Below, one piece after another: positions 56,057 to 64,000 of a stretch of 64,000 nt of DNA. Source of the stretch: Gemmatimonadaceae bacterium (GTDB lineage: Bacteria; Gemmatimonadota; Gemmatimonadetes; Gemmatimonadales; Gemmatimonadaceae); NCBI GenBank assembly GCA_016742275.1, contig JACVCD010000010.1:1-64000 (forward strand). The letters run 5' to 3'. The notes under the pieces are model-generated. The model did no database searches. It saw only the letters and a program-made list of their open reading frames with translations, and was not told where the DNA came from. Both the position numbers and the translations under genes were made by a program. Each line of letters opens with the position of its first letter. The first letter of the stretch is position 1.

Positions 56057-57295
56057 TCAGGCGGTCACTTCAGCGGCAACGGGAGCGGCTGAAGCCGCGC
56101 GTCGACGCCACGCCACGAACCGGCGCAGCGACAGGGCGAGACCTGTGTACACAAGGACGGCCCCGCCAAGCGAGACGAGACCGGCAATGGTCTGTCCCCA
56201 GAAACCGAGCACTTCACCGGTGTGCGTGAAGCGCATGATGGAGCGCGCACGGCGGCCCACGGACTGATCACCGAACACCGCCCACTTGGGTGCATCACCG
56301 GTACGCGAAATGGTGAGTGTCGCGCGCTTGTGCGGCTCACCACCCATGCCGCGGTCGATGGAGTACACGAGTGGTGCGTCCGCCGCCTTGGGCCACGCCA
56401 GCGACATGGAGCGCCAGTCCGGCATGCGCTGCGCGGCGAGGGCGTAGACATCACCCACGAGTGGCGCACCAGGTTTCGCCGTCTCGCTTCCGCGCCCTTC
56501 GCTTCCGCGTCCTTCGCTTCCGCCGCTCGCGCTTCCGCGGTTCGCTGTTCCCACCGCCGGCGCCGGTGCAGGCGCTTCTGCTCTCGCCGGCGGCTCCTCT
56601 CCAACAACGCGATACACGAGGTCACTTGCCCACGGAAACGAAATCACCGTCGCACTGGCCACGACGGCCGCGAGCGGAATCGCACTCCAGATACCGATGA
56701 CATTGTGCCAGTTGAAATCGCGCGCCTTTGCCGACAGTCCCCGGCGAAACACCAGCACCTGCTTCGTGGCCTTCCACGTGAGATTGCGCGGCCACCACAA
56801 CACCATGCCGGTCAGCACCAGCACGAGAAAGGCAAGATTGCTCACGCCGGTCACGAGTTTGCCCGTGGCGCGCGAATCATCCTTCATGGCCAGCCAGCGA
56901 TGCCAGTCGGTTGAGACCTGGAACACTTTGCGCATGAGCACACTGCCGGTGCCCACCACTTCACCCGTGTAGGCACTCAAGTACTGACGTCCTTCCCGAC
57001 CGAACTGCACCTCCACCGGCATCGTCGCGCCATAACGCCACACCACATTCGTTGGTGTCTTGGTTTGACCAGCGCTTTCCCGCGCAGCAACCAGTGACAA
57101 CAGGGAATCCGGAGTCAATCGTTCTGCATTGGGCGTCGGCGGGCCGGCTTCCACTCCACGCAGATCTGCCCATAGTGTCATCTGCTTCTGATACGTCAGC
57201 AGTACGCCCGTGACCGACATGATGAGCACAACCACACCGGAAATCACACCGGCGACGAGGTGAGTCCAGAACAGAACGGGGCGGATCGTACGCAT
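56057..57295 (-). CDS. PepSY-domain transmembrane protein (PepSY_TM)
   Basis: 412 residues. Helix 1 (residues ~8-33, FWTHLVAGVISGVVVLIMSVTG), paired PepSY-like periplasmic regions, then helices at ~140-165 (GVSNLAFLVLVLTGMVLWWPRN), ~185-215 and ~365-390 (GQTIAGLVSLGGAVLVYTG). Conserved His and Trp (TDWHRW, NWHNVIG) are typical of siderophore-reductase/iron-uptake-associated proteins. A low-complexity GSEGRGSEGRGSE linker (56.4-56.6 kb) is encoded by 15-nt repeats. Inner membrane; ferric-siderophore or metal reduction is possible. It ends beside the TGTCGC dyads. Confidence 0.85.
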   Translation of the reverse strand: MRTIRPVLFWTHLVAGVISGVVVLIMSVTGVLLTYQKQMTLWADLRGVEAGPPTPNAERLTPDSLLSLVAARESAGQTKTPTNVVWRYGATMPVEVQFGREGRQYLSAYTGEVVGTGSVLMRKVFQVSTDWHRWLAMKDDSRATGKLVTGVSNLAFLVLVLTGMVLWWPRNLTWKATKQVLVFRRGLSAKARDFNWHNVIGIWSAIPLAAVVASATVISFPWASDLVYRVVGEEPPARAEAPAPAPAVGTANRGSASGGSEGRGSEGRGSETAKPGAPLVGDVYALAAQRMPDWRSMSLAWPKAADAPLVYSIDRGMGGEPHKRATLTISRTGDAPKWAVFGDQSVGRRARSIMRFTHTGEVLGFWGQTIAGLVSLGGAVLVYTGLALSLRRFVAWRRRAASAAPVAAEVTA

Positions 57296-57365
57296 GGATC
57301 AGCGGCGACTTCAGGGTGACGTTTGTTGAGAAGAGTTCTCAAAAGAGATCTATAAACTAGGGTTT

Positions 57366-57390
57366 AATCCCGATCCAGTCAATCGGGATT
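57366..57390. promoter_or_regulatory. 9-bp inverted repeat upstream of the patatin gene
   Basis: AATCCCGAT (57366-57374) and ATCGGGATT (57382-57390) with a 7-nt loop, ending 22 nt before the ATG at 57413. Candidate operator or 5' hairpin. The upstream AT-rich stretch (57336-57365) may hold the promoter. Confidence 0.45.
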
Positions 57391-57412
57391 GGAATTCCAT
57401 CATATTCGTGAC

Positions 57413-58492
57413 ATGTCTGTTCATTCGCGTCCGCCCAGAACGCTCACCCTCCGCGCCGGTCCTGAGGCCATGTCCATCCTGCGTGAACGGGGACTTCGAG
57501 CGGACGATGTGGACGTGCTGCCGGGTGCCTCCGGCGGAGCCAAGTGGCTGAGCATCGGTGGGCTCGATCGCTATCTGTTCGGCACATTTTTCACGACCGA
57601 TGTACGTCGCACACCATTGGTTGGCATTGGCAGTTCCATTGGCAGTTGGCGTCTCGCCTGCCTCGCGCAATCAGATCCGCTGGCTGCACTCGCGCGCGGA
57701 CATGAGGCCTACATCGAGCACCAGCGCTATTCGCCCAATCCATCGCTGGACGAAGTGACGCGTGTCTTGTCGGCCTGCCTCGATCACATGCTGGGGAGCA
57801 ATGGCGCCCATGCCATGCTCACGCATCCGTGGCTGCACACGCACATCATCACCGGTGAAGCGCGCGGCCTCATGACCAGCGAATCTCGTGCGGCACTTGG
57901 CCTCGGCCTGGCGTTGGCTGCGGCGGGCAATGTCATCTCGCGGCGCACATTGCAGTGGTCCATTCGTCGCACGGTATTTCACTCGGGCAGCGCATCCGCA
58001 TTTGCCCCGTTCAATGACATGTCGTCGGCAACACATCCGCTTACAGAACAGATCGCACGCGATGTGCTGTTTGCCTCCGGATCCATTCCGCTTCTGTTGC
58101 ATGGCGTGCGTCTTGGAGATTCGCCGAGTGTGCACTGGGATGGCGGCGTCACGGACTACCATATCGATCTGCCGTTTCCCACGCAGCAGGGACTCGCACT
58201 CTACCCGCATTTCTACGACACGATCACACCCGGCTGGTTCGACAAAGGGCTGCCGTGGCGACGAGCAGGCGTTCGCAATTTTCGTCGGACACTGCTGATT
58301 GCACCACGTGCGGAGTTCGTTGCCACATTTCCTGGCGGCAAGATTCCGGACCGTCAGGATTTCTACCAACTCACGGACAGCGAACGCATTGCGCGATGGA
58401 CCACGGTCAACGCCATGACGGATGCCATGGGCGAAGAGCTGCATGAGCTCATCGAGACAGGACGCGTGGCGGAGATGGCGATTCCCTGGTGA
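57413..58492 (+). CDS. Patatin-like phospholipase
   Basis: 359 residues. Oxyanion/glycine-rich region LPGASGGAKWLS, nucleophile elbow GIGSSIGSW (GxSxG) and the catalytic Asp in WDGGVTDY. No signal peptide, so cytoplasmic or secreted by another route. Hydrolyses acyl chains of membrane lipids by family. Start ATG 57413; an upstream TTG (57389) would place the start inside the inverted repeat. Its last 44 nt overlap the convergent CadC-like gene. Confidence 0.88.
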   Translation: MSVHSRPPRTLTLRAGPEAMSILRERGLRADDVDVLPGASGGAKWLSIGGLDRYLFGTFFTTDVRRTPLVGIGSSIGSWRLACLAQSDPLAALARGHEAYIEHQRYSPNPSLDEVTRVLSACLDHMLGSNGAHAMLTHPWLHTHIITGEARGLMTSESRAALGLGLALAAAGNVISRRTLQWSIRRTVFHSGSASAFAPFNDMSSATHPLTEQIARDVLFASGSIPLLLHGVRLGDSPSVHWDGGVTDYHIDLPFPTQQGLALYPHFYDTITPGWFDKGLPWRRAGVRNFRRTLLIAPRAEFVATFPGGKIPDRQDFYQLTDSERIARWTTVNAMTDAMGEELHELIETGRVAEMAIPW

Positions 58493-59795
58493 TGCAACGC
58501 AGAGCGCGTTCTGTTCCGCTGGCAATGCCGGGTGACATGCGCTGCAGTTGCTGAAACGCCGCACTCGCGCTGTCGTGTGCAGACCCACGCGTATGCGCAA
58601 CAACTATCGCAGCGCGCGCGAGAGCCAGATTTGGCTCTTCACCAAGTAGCGTGTGAGCGGAATCGATCAGCACGCGGGCATCGACCTCAGCATTGCTCGC
58701 ACCTTGCAAGACCAGCGCGAGTGCGCGAGCAGAACGGAATTGCGGCGCGCGTGCGTTCGTTGTGGCGAGATCAGCAATCGCGTCATGCCACGCCACGGTG
58801 TCGCAGGTGGTGAATGCACGAACGGCTGTGAGATATGATGCGAAGTCCCGATCACCAACCGGTGACGGACCACCAATCCATCGCAACACGCCGGGAGAAA
58901 GCAACAACGCCACTTGGGTATGAGCGGCCGATTGCGCGAAAACCGACGGAACCATCGTCGCGTTCTGCCATTCGGCATCGATCAGCGAAGCGCCACTGCG
59001 TCGATCGGTGACCGACATGCGCACGGAGGCGGCGCCTGCCATGCTGCGTGCGCAGAGATGCACAGCCGCCGAGGTGTCACAGGCAGCGGGATCGGACATC
59101 GGTACGCTCAGCACCTTGTCATGGTTCGCCAGCGCGGACTGCAACGCTGCGGCCAGTGTGCGCGCCGCTTCATCTGCGGCCGGATCACCGATCGTGGACG
59201 TGGCGATGCCTACACGTACCGGCACCGGCCCAATAAGTGGCTGCGGCCTGCCCGGGGACGACCGCCAATTGCCGATCGCCTCGGCCACCACGGCGGCCGT
59301 GAAGATCAACGCTCCCACCACGGCAATGCGCCACCGCTGCCACCAGGTCACCCGGTAGCGTGAACTCACCGGGCTCACTGCATCCGGCGTCGGTGATTGC
59401 GCATCGGCATTCCCGGAGATAGCCGGCGCAGTATCTGACATGGCATCAGGCATGGCGTCGACCAACGGCACCCGCAGCGCGTAGCCCTCGCCGCGCACGG
59501 AGTCGAGCAGCGCTGGGTCATAGCCCGCCTCCCGAAGCACCTGCCGCGCGAGGCGCACGCGCTGCTTCAGTGCGTCGGGGGAGATGTGCGTGTCCGGCCA
59601 GACCAGAGCCTGCAGTCGCTTGGCATCCACAAATGCCGGCTGATGTTCGGACAACGCGGAAAGCAATTGCAGTGTGAGCCACGGCAATTCTACCCGCGCG
59701 CCCGTTGGTCCGATCAGCGTACGGGTGCTCCGATGTACAGCAAGCCCCAATGGTTCGCCCAAAGAGGATTCTCTCAGTGATTCACTCTGCTTCAC
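58449..59795 (-). CDS. CadC-like membrane regulator (winged helix plus TM)
   Basis: 448 residues. An OmpR/PhoB-type DNA-binding domain spans residues ~15-110 (VELPWLTLQLLSALSEHQPAFVDAKRLQALVW, SPDALKQRVRLARQVLREAGYDPALLDSVRGEGYALRVP). A Pro/Ala linker leads to one helix (~157-176, IAVVGALIFTAAVVAEAIG), then a ~270-residue periplasmic part (VRVGIATSTIGDPAADEAARTLAAALQSALANHD..., resembling a TolB/adenylate-cyclase-like sensor). A one-component regulator that senses outside and binds DNA inside. Its 3' end overlaps the patatin gene by 44 nt, convergent. Confidence 0.85.
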   Translation of the reverse strand: MKQSESLRESSLGEPLGLAVHRSTRTLIGPTGARVELPWLTLQLLSALSEHQPAFVDAKRLQALVWPDTHISPDALKQRVRLARQVLREAGYDPALLDSVRGEGYALRVPLVDAMPDAMSDTAPAISGNADAQSPTPDAVSPVSSRYRVTWWQRWRIAVVGALIFTAAVVAEAIGNWRSSPGRPQPLIGPVPVRVGIATSTIGDPAADEAARTLAAALQSALANHDKVLSVPMSDPAACDTSAAVHLCARSMAGAASVRMSVTDRRSGASLIDAEWQNATMVPSVFAQSAAHTQVALLLSPGVLRWIGGPSPVGDRDFASYLTAVRAFTTCDTVAWHDAIADLATTNARAPQFRSARALALVLQGASNAEVDARVLIDSAHTLLGEEPNLALARAAIVVAHTRGSAHDSASAAFQQLQRMSPGIASGTERALRCITRESPSPPRVLSR

Positions 59796-59918
59796 CGAGC
59801 TTCCCTGTCGAGCGCGTCCCAGGCGGCGTACCAGTGCGGCATCCGAATCCCCGTGACCCGATCACCGTGATCAGTCACCGATTCCGTCACCGTATCGGCT
59901 CGCCCAACCGACTCCTTC

Positions 59919-61400
59919 ATGATCCGCCCCCTGCGCATCCGTCCACTCGATCTCATTGCCCGCGTCGCACCGATCGGCGTCCTGTTCATGATCGCTCCAC
60001 TTCATACTGGCGCTCAAACTGCCATGGGCGCCGCTTCCGCGAAATCCCGGTCATCCTCATCATCAGTTGCTTCGGTCCCCAACACAGCGTTGGCCACCGC
60101 GTTGGCCAACGATATGCTGCGCATAGCCCGGCTCCCAGGCATGGGACTGGCCGCGCTCGACCACGGGAAGGTGGTCTATGCCACCGGGGTCGGCTATCGG
60201 GATGTGGCCGGCAAGCGTCCAGTCGATAGCAGTACTGTCTTCGGTTCAGCCTCGGTCGCCAAGGTTGTGACGGCCACGGCGGCACTGCGGCTCGTGCAGC
60301 GTGGTGTGTTCGATCTCGACGAACCGATTTCGCGACGTTTTCCGGATTTTCCCGGACCGGCCACACAGATCACACCGCGTCTCCTCGCTGCGCACCTGAG
60401 CGGTATTCCGCACTACGGACCGGGCTCGATGCCCAGCGACCGCCGACACATCTGGGCCAGTCATGCGCTCGGTGAGTTCTCCGCCGCCCGGCGAATCGGC
60501 GAACCAGGTGAACGCTCCGTGTACAGCACACACGGCATCACCTTGATGACCGCGATGATGGAACAGGCCGTGCAACGTCCCATTCTCGATATTCTCCGCA
60601 CCGAGGTCTTCGAGCCATCGGAGATGCGCTCGTCTGGTGGTCTGTTCGTGGATTCGATTCCCGCCGCGCTCGCGACGCTGTATGAGCGTTCAGGTGATTC
60701 GTGGCGTGCCCTCGCCGGCCCACGTAATCTGAGCTTTGCGTGGGGTGGCGCGGGATTGCGACATACACCGGCAGATCTGGTGCGCATGACCCGTCCGTAT
60801 TTCGACGGCACCTTTACTGCCACTACGCTGGCGACAGCGTTCACCGAGCAGCGCACACGCGATGGTGGAGCAACGGGGCTCGGTATTGTGTGGCGTGTCG
60901 AGAACGATTGGCGCGGTCGTGCCTTGGCCCATCACGCCGGTGTCAATCCCGGTACGCGGACGGTGGTACTCATGCGACGCGATGAAGCACGCGCCGTGGC
61001 CGTGATGGTGAACCTCGAATGGACGGCGTCGATGGATCGCACCGCCAATGTGCTGGCAGAGGCGCTATTTGATTCGGCGCCGCGTCGTGTGCCCGCAGCT
61101 GTGCGTGGCGCGTGGGCCGGTCGGCTCGATAGCACGACGGTGCAAGGCCAGTGGGAATTCACCGGCGATACCGGTTGGGTGAGTGTGCCGACGGTGTTGC
61201 GTGAACGATTCGCCCGCTCGGGTGGCGTGACTCATGATCGATTTCCCGTGCGTGCGATTCGCGATGACCTCTACGCGCTGATCACGCCCTGGGGACTGTA
61301 TCCGATGGAGCTCACGCGTCAGGGAGCCGGTGTGCTATCGGCGCGCGTGCAAGTGGCATCGCAGTGGTGGACACTTGCACCCGCACAACAGACACCCTGA
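59919..61400 (+). CDS. Exported serine hydrolase (class C beta-lactamase fold)
   Basis: 493 residues with signal peptide ending LHTGAQ. SxxK motif SVAK in VFGSASVAKVVTATAAL, second motif YSTHG (Y-x-T-H), and AHHAGVNPGTRTVV near the third region. A C-terminal ~130-residue domain follows (after TANVLAEALF). The YxN Asn is replaced, so esterase/peptidase activity is more likely than beta-lactamase. Divergent from the CadC-like regulator with 123 nt between them, which may hold its site. Confidence 0.88.
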   Translation: MIRPLRIRPLDLIARVAPIGVLFMIAPLHTGAQTAMGAASAKSRSSSSSVASVPNTALATALANDMLRIARLPGMGLAALDHGKVVYATGVGYRDVAGKRPVDSSTVFGSASVAKVVTATAALRLVQRGVFDLDEPISRRFPDFPGPATQITPRLLAAHLSGIPHYGPGSMPSDRRHIWASHALGEFSAARRIGEPGERSVYSTHGITLMTAMMEQAVQRPILDILRTEVFEPSEMRSSGGLFVDSIPAALATLYERSGDSWRALAGPRNLSFAWGGAGLRHTPADLVRMTRPYFDGTFTATTLATAFTEQRTRDGGATGLGIVWRVENDWRGRALAHHAGVNPGTRTVVLMRRDEARAVAVMVNLEWTASMDRTANVLAEALFDSAPRRVPAAVRGAWAGRLDSTTVQGQWEFTGDTGWVSVPTVLRERFARSGGVTHDRFPVRAIRDDLYALITPWGLYPMELTRQGAGVLSARVQVASQWWTLAPAQQTP

Positions 61401-61415
61401 TCACACACGACAGGA

Positions 61416-63806
61416 TCAGCGCCGTCCGACCAACGCTCCCTTGAGTGTCGCCAGCAGCGTCTCTGCGGTAAACGGTTTGCTGATGAAGAACTCAGTGCCG
61501 GACTTGAGCAGACCTCCGGCATCGATGGCATGACCACTCGACACGATGATGGGTACATCGATGCCTTCCGCACGAAGTGCCGCAATGAGTCCGGGCCCAT
61601 CGAGTTCGGGCATCGCAACGTCCGTGACGACGGCATCGATGGTATCACTGTGTTCGTGATACAACTGTAACCCCTCGCGTCCGTTGGCTGCCAACAGCAC
61701 CCGATAGCCATTGCGCTGCAGAATGCGATTGGCCACGGCGCGAATACCGTCCTCGTCGTCCACCACGAGAATGCATTCCCCCTTACCCTCGGGCATTCGT
61801 CGATCGGCAGGGCGTGCGTCCTGTCGATCGGTGTCGGCAGACACCTCGGGGAACCAGCAGGTGAACGTAGTACCGCGGCCCGTCTCGCTTTCGAGTTCGA
61901 TGATGCCACCATGTCCACGCACGATGCTTTGCACCGTGGACAGTCCGAGCCCCGTGCCTTTTCCTACACCCTTGGTGGTGAAGAATGGCTCGAAGATCAC
62001 CACCTGATGCTCCGGAGCAATGCCGTCACCAGTATCGCGTACGACCAGACGCACGTAGCGTCCCGGTGACAGACCAAGCGCCGACGAGACCGGGCTCGAC
62101 TCCACAGTCTTGTGATCCACCGCAATTCTGAGCGTGCCGCCGTCCGCCATGGCATCACGTGCGTTGACAGCGAGGTTCATGATCACCTGATGCAGCTGCG
62201 TGGCGTCACCACGCAACAAGCACGGTGCTTCGTCGAGTGCGAAAGTGAGCGCAATGTTCTTGGGGAATGTGTCGCGCACCACCGACTCGAGTTCGTTCGC
62301 TACGGTGCGCAGGTCGAGCGGCTCCCGCTTGCCATCCAGTCCGCGGGCGAATGTCAGCACATGCCGCACGAGATCCGCGCCACGCCCCACACTCTGCCGA
62401 AGGCTGTCTACCAGGTCGGCTCCTTCGGGACCGGCCAGTTCGCGCAACAGATTGAGCGAAAGCATGACCGGCGCGAGCACGTTGTTGAGATCGTGCGCGA
62501 TCCCGCCAGCCAATGTGCCAATACTCTCGAGACGCTGCGCCCGCAAAAACTGCAGTTCGAGATTGCGACGTTCCGATACATCGGTATTGATCGCCAGAAT
62601 GGATGGTGGTTCGCCATCGTCGCTGCGCACCAGTGTCCAGCGGCACTCGGTCACCACGCGGCGGCCATCGCGTGCCACCTGACGCAGCGAGCCGATCCAT
62701 TCACCACGAGCGAGCAGCGCCGCACGCGCTTCGGCGTATTCGCTCGAATCGTCGTGAATCAGCTGATGCGCACTCCGCCCAATGGCTTCCGCCGCACTCC
62801 ACCCGTAGAGTCGCTCGGCGCTTCGGTTCCAGTAGCGAATGGTGTCATCGAGGTCGTGCACCAGAATGGCATCCTGCGCCTTGTCGAGCAGTGCAGCCTG
62901 CTGCGCCAGCCGACGATCAGCGGCGCGGCGCTCACTGACATCCTGCAACGCCCCCTGCACACGACTGATCCGACCATGATCGTCGCGCACCGCTTCGCCG
63001 ATCGCGCGCACACTCACCCGCGCTCCCGTGCGTGAATGGAGCTCGAGTTCGAGATCGAACGGTGTTCCATCCGCGAGGCAACGCTCGACCGCAGCGCGAA
63101 TCACCGGGCGCGATCGATGCTCCTCGTAGTAGTTGATCGCACGTTCGATGTCGGGGGCCGTTCCTTCCGGTTCGCCATGAATACGGCAGGTTTCCGCAGA
63201 CCACACGACATGACTGGCGCCCACCTCGAGCCACCAGCCGCCCATGCGTGTCACCTGACCGGCAATTTCGAGCAGCAGCGAGGCACGCGACAAACGCTTG
63301 TTCGCATCTTCGAGCTGAAGGGACTTTTCCTCCAGCTTGCGAATGAGCGCCTCGCTGTACACCTGCATGATCTCGTCACTGCGGCCATCTGAACGAGCGG
63401 CACCTGAGCTGCCGGCATCAGCACCGGATGCAGCCGTTCCTCGGGCCAGCACCTCGCGGATATGCGCCAGCAACTCGTCCGGCTCGCACGGCTTGAGGAT
63501 AAACGCGTCTGCGCCAAGATCACGAGCGAGCCGGGCGTCCTTTTCCTCGGTGTAGGTGGCCGTATACACCACGAACGGAATGCGCTGCAGTTGCCGATCA
63601 GCCTTCCAGTATCGCAGCAGCGTGTATCCATCCATGACCGGCATGAGCAGGTCAGAGATGATCACATCCGGCGGATGACTGCGTGCCACGACCAGCGCCT
63701 CCGCACCATGTCGGGCTTCTTCGACCGTGAATCCCGAGCCCGTGAGCAGCGCTCGCAGGTAGTAGAGATTCTCGGCCTTGTCATCGACGATGAGCACATG
63801 CGTCAT
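61416..63806 (-). CDS. Hybrid sensor histidine kinase (REC-PAS-PAS-HisKA-HATPase-REC)
   Basis: 796 residues, cytoplasmic with no TM. Receiver 1 (residues 1-120; phospho-Asp in [10 protein letters not shown]), coiled coil (~148-185), PAS 1 ([14 protein letters not shown], ~195-300), PAS 2 ([19 protein letters not shown], ~310-430), HisKA ([17 protein letters not shown], phospho-His ~443), HATPase ([31 protein letters not shown]), receiver 2 (ILVVDDEDG...[13 protein letters not shown], ~675-796). Its start overlaps the next response regulator by 4 nt (ATGA). Signal unknown; the first receiver makes it part of a phosphorelay. Confidence 0.95.
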   Translation of the reverse strand: MTHVLIVDDKAENLYYLRALLTGSGFTVEEARHGAEALVVARSHPPDVIISDLLMPVMDGYTLLRYWKADRQLQRIPFVVYTATYTEEKDARLARDLGADAFILKPCEPDELLAHIREVLARGTAASGADAGSSGAARSDGRSDEIMQVYSEALIRKLEEKSLQLEDANKRLSRASLLLEIAGQVTRMGGWWLEVGASHVVWSAETCRIHGEPEGTAPDIERAINYYEEHRSRPVIRAAVERCLADGTPFDLELELHSRTGARVSVRAIGEAVRDDHGRISRVQGALQDVSERRAADRRLAQQAALLDKAQDAILVHDLDDTIRYWNRSAERLYGWSAAEAIGRSAHQLIHDDSSEYAEARAALLARGEWIGSLRQVARDGRRVVTECRWTLVRSDDGEPPSILAINTDVSERRNLELQFLRAQRLESIGTLAGGIAHDLNNVLAPVMLSLNLLRELAGPEGADLVDSLRQSVGRGADLVRHVLTFARGLDGKREPLDLRTVANELESVVRDTFPKNIALTFALDEAPCLLRGDATQLHQVIMNLAVNARDAMADGGTLRIAVDHKTVESSPVSSALGLSPGRYVRLVVRDTGDGIAPEHQVVIFEPFFTTKGVGKGTGLGLSTVQSIVRGHGGIIELESETGRGTTFTCWFPEVSADTDRQDARPADRRMPEGKGECILVVDDEDGIRAVANRILQRNGYRVLLAANGREGLQLYHEHSDTIDAVVTDVAMPELDGPGLIAALRAEGIDVPIIVSSGHAIDAGGLLKSGTEFFISKPFTAETLLATLKGALVGRR

Positions 63807-64000
63807 GACGCGTTCCGTCCGGCGCGCACGGTGGTCACGATCTGCTCGATGGTGCTCACGAAGGTGTCGGGATCGATGGGCTTCTCGATGTATCCATCAC
63901 ATCCGGCCGCGAGCGATTTTTCACGATCACCGACCATCGCATACGACGTGACGGCAATGATGGGCGTGGCATCAAGAACGGGGATGGCGCGCAACGCACG
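63803..64000 (-). CDS. Response regulator receiver protein, truncated at the window edge
   Basis: The visible 66 codons encode the C-terminal half of a receiver domain: [37 protein letters not shown], with the conserved switch Ser/Thr and Lys. The Asp-containing N-terminal half lies beyond position 64000. Its stop overlaps the hybrid kinase start (ATGA), so it is the upstream cistron. CheY-like single-domain or longer; unknown. Confidence 0.8.
   Translation of the reverse strand, partial: RALRAIPVLDATPIIAVTSYAMVGDREKSLAAGCDGYIEKPIDPDTFVSTIEQIVTTVRAGRNAS

Overview
The window is about 62-65% G+C, densely coded, and looks like a chromosomal segment of a Gemmatimonadota bacterium close to Gemmatimonas. 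This is inferred from the mix of families: SusC/SusD outer-membrane proteins, many small secreted proteins and lipoproteins with carboxypeptidase-regulatory-like or TonB-plug domains, a short Ser/Thr kinase with one C-terminal membrane helix, CadC-like winged-helix membrane regulators, secreted SxxK serine hydrolases, and GTG/TTG starts beside ATG. No rRNA, tRNA, integrase, transposase or CRISPR array was seen.

Layout. 1-8.2 kb: a VOC protein, then a co-directional set of secreted proteins (lone TonB-plug lipoprotein, two His-rich proteins, an outer-membrane barrel, DUF305, LVIVD-repeat protein) that ends in a strong intrinsic terminator, then a Ser/Thr kinase. 8.16-8.70 kb: four tandem ~144-bp repeats with nested palindromes. 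8.7-16.6 kb: a PQQ-type sugar dehydrogenase and a complete RND efflux operon with a divergent TetR regulator. 16.6-26.1 kb: two molybdenum-hydroxylase pairs (2Fe-2S subunit plus Tat-exported Mo subunit) on either side of a gamma-glutamyltranspeptidase, then pgm.

26.1-30.1 kb is the most unusual part. A clearly lower-G+C block of four tightly packed genes follows pgm: a putative winged-helix protein, a PD-(D/E)XK nuclease-like protein, an unrecognised protein, and a DUF5677-like protein. A perfect 12-bp inverted repeat spans the pgm stop codon and the block's likely promoter. It looks like a horizontally acquired island and is a candidate undescribed defence-type system; the function is inference.

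30.3-47.2 kb: a SusC/SusD pair, a HipBA toxin-antitoxin module, a metallophosphoesterase, small lipoproteins, MscS, an EamA exporter with a divergent LysR regulator, GrpB, a serine hydrolase, and a COE-type cluster (ECF41 sigma factor, AhpD-like protein, SDR). The ECF41 cluster carries a matching ECF41-type promoter and, at its far end, three operators in exact 24-bp phase upstream of a TetR gene. 48-64 kb: a TIKI/ChaN-like protein, TspO, DoxX, two tandem barrel-less plug proteins, a PP2C phosphatase, an aldehyde dehydrogenase-DUF779 operon with a textbook sigma-54 promoter and upstream dyads, a PepSY membrane protein, a patatin, a CadC-like regulator, a serine hydrolase and a hybrid histidine kinase that is translationally coupled to a response regulator cut by the window edge.
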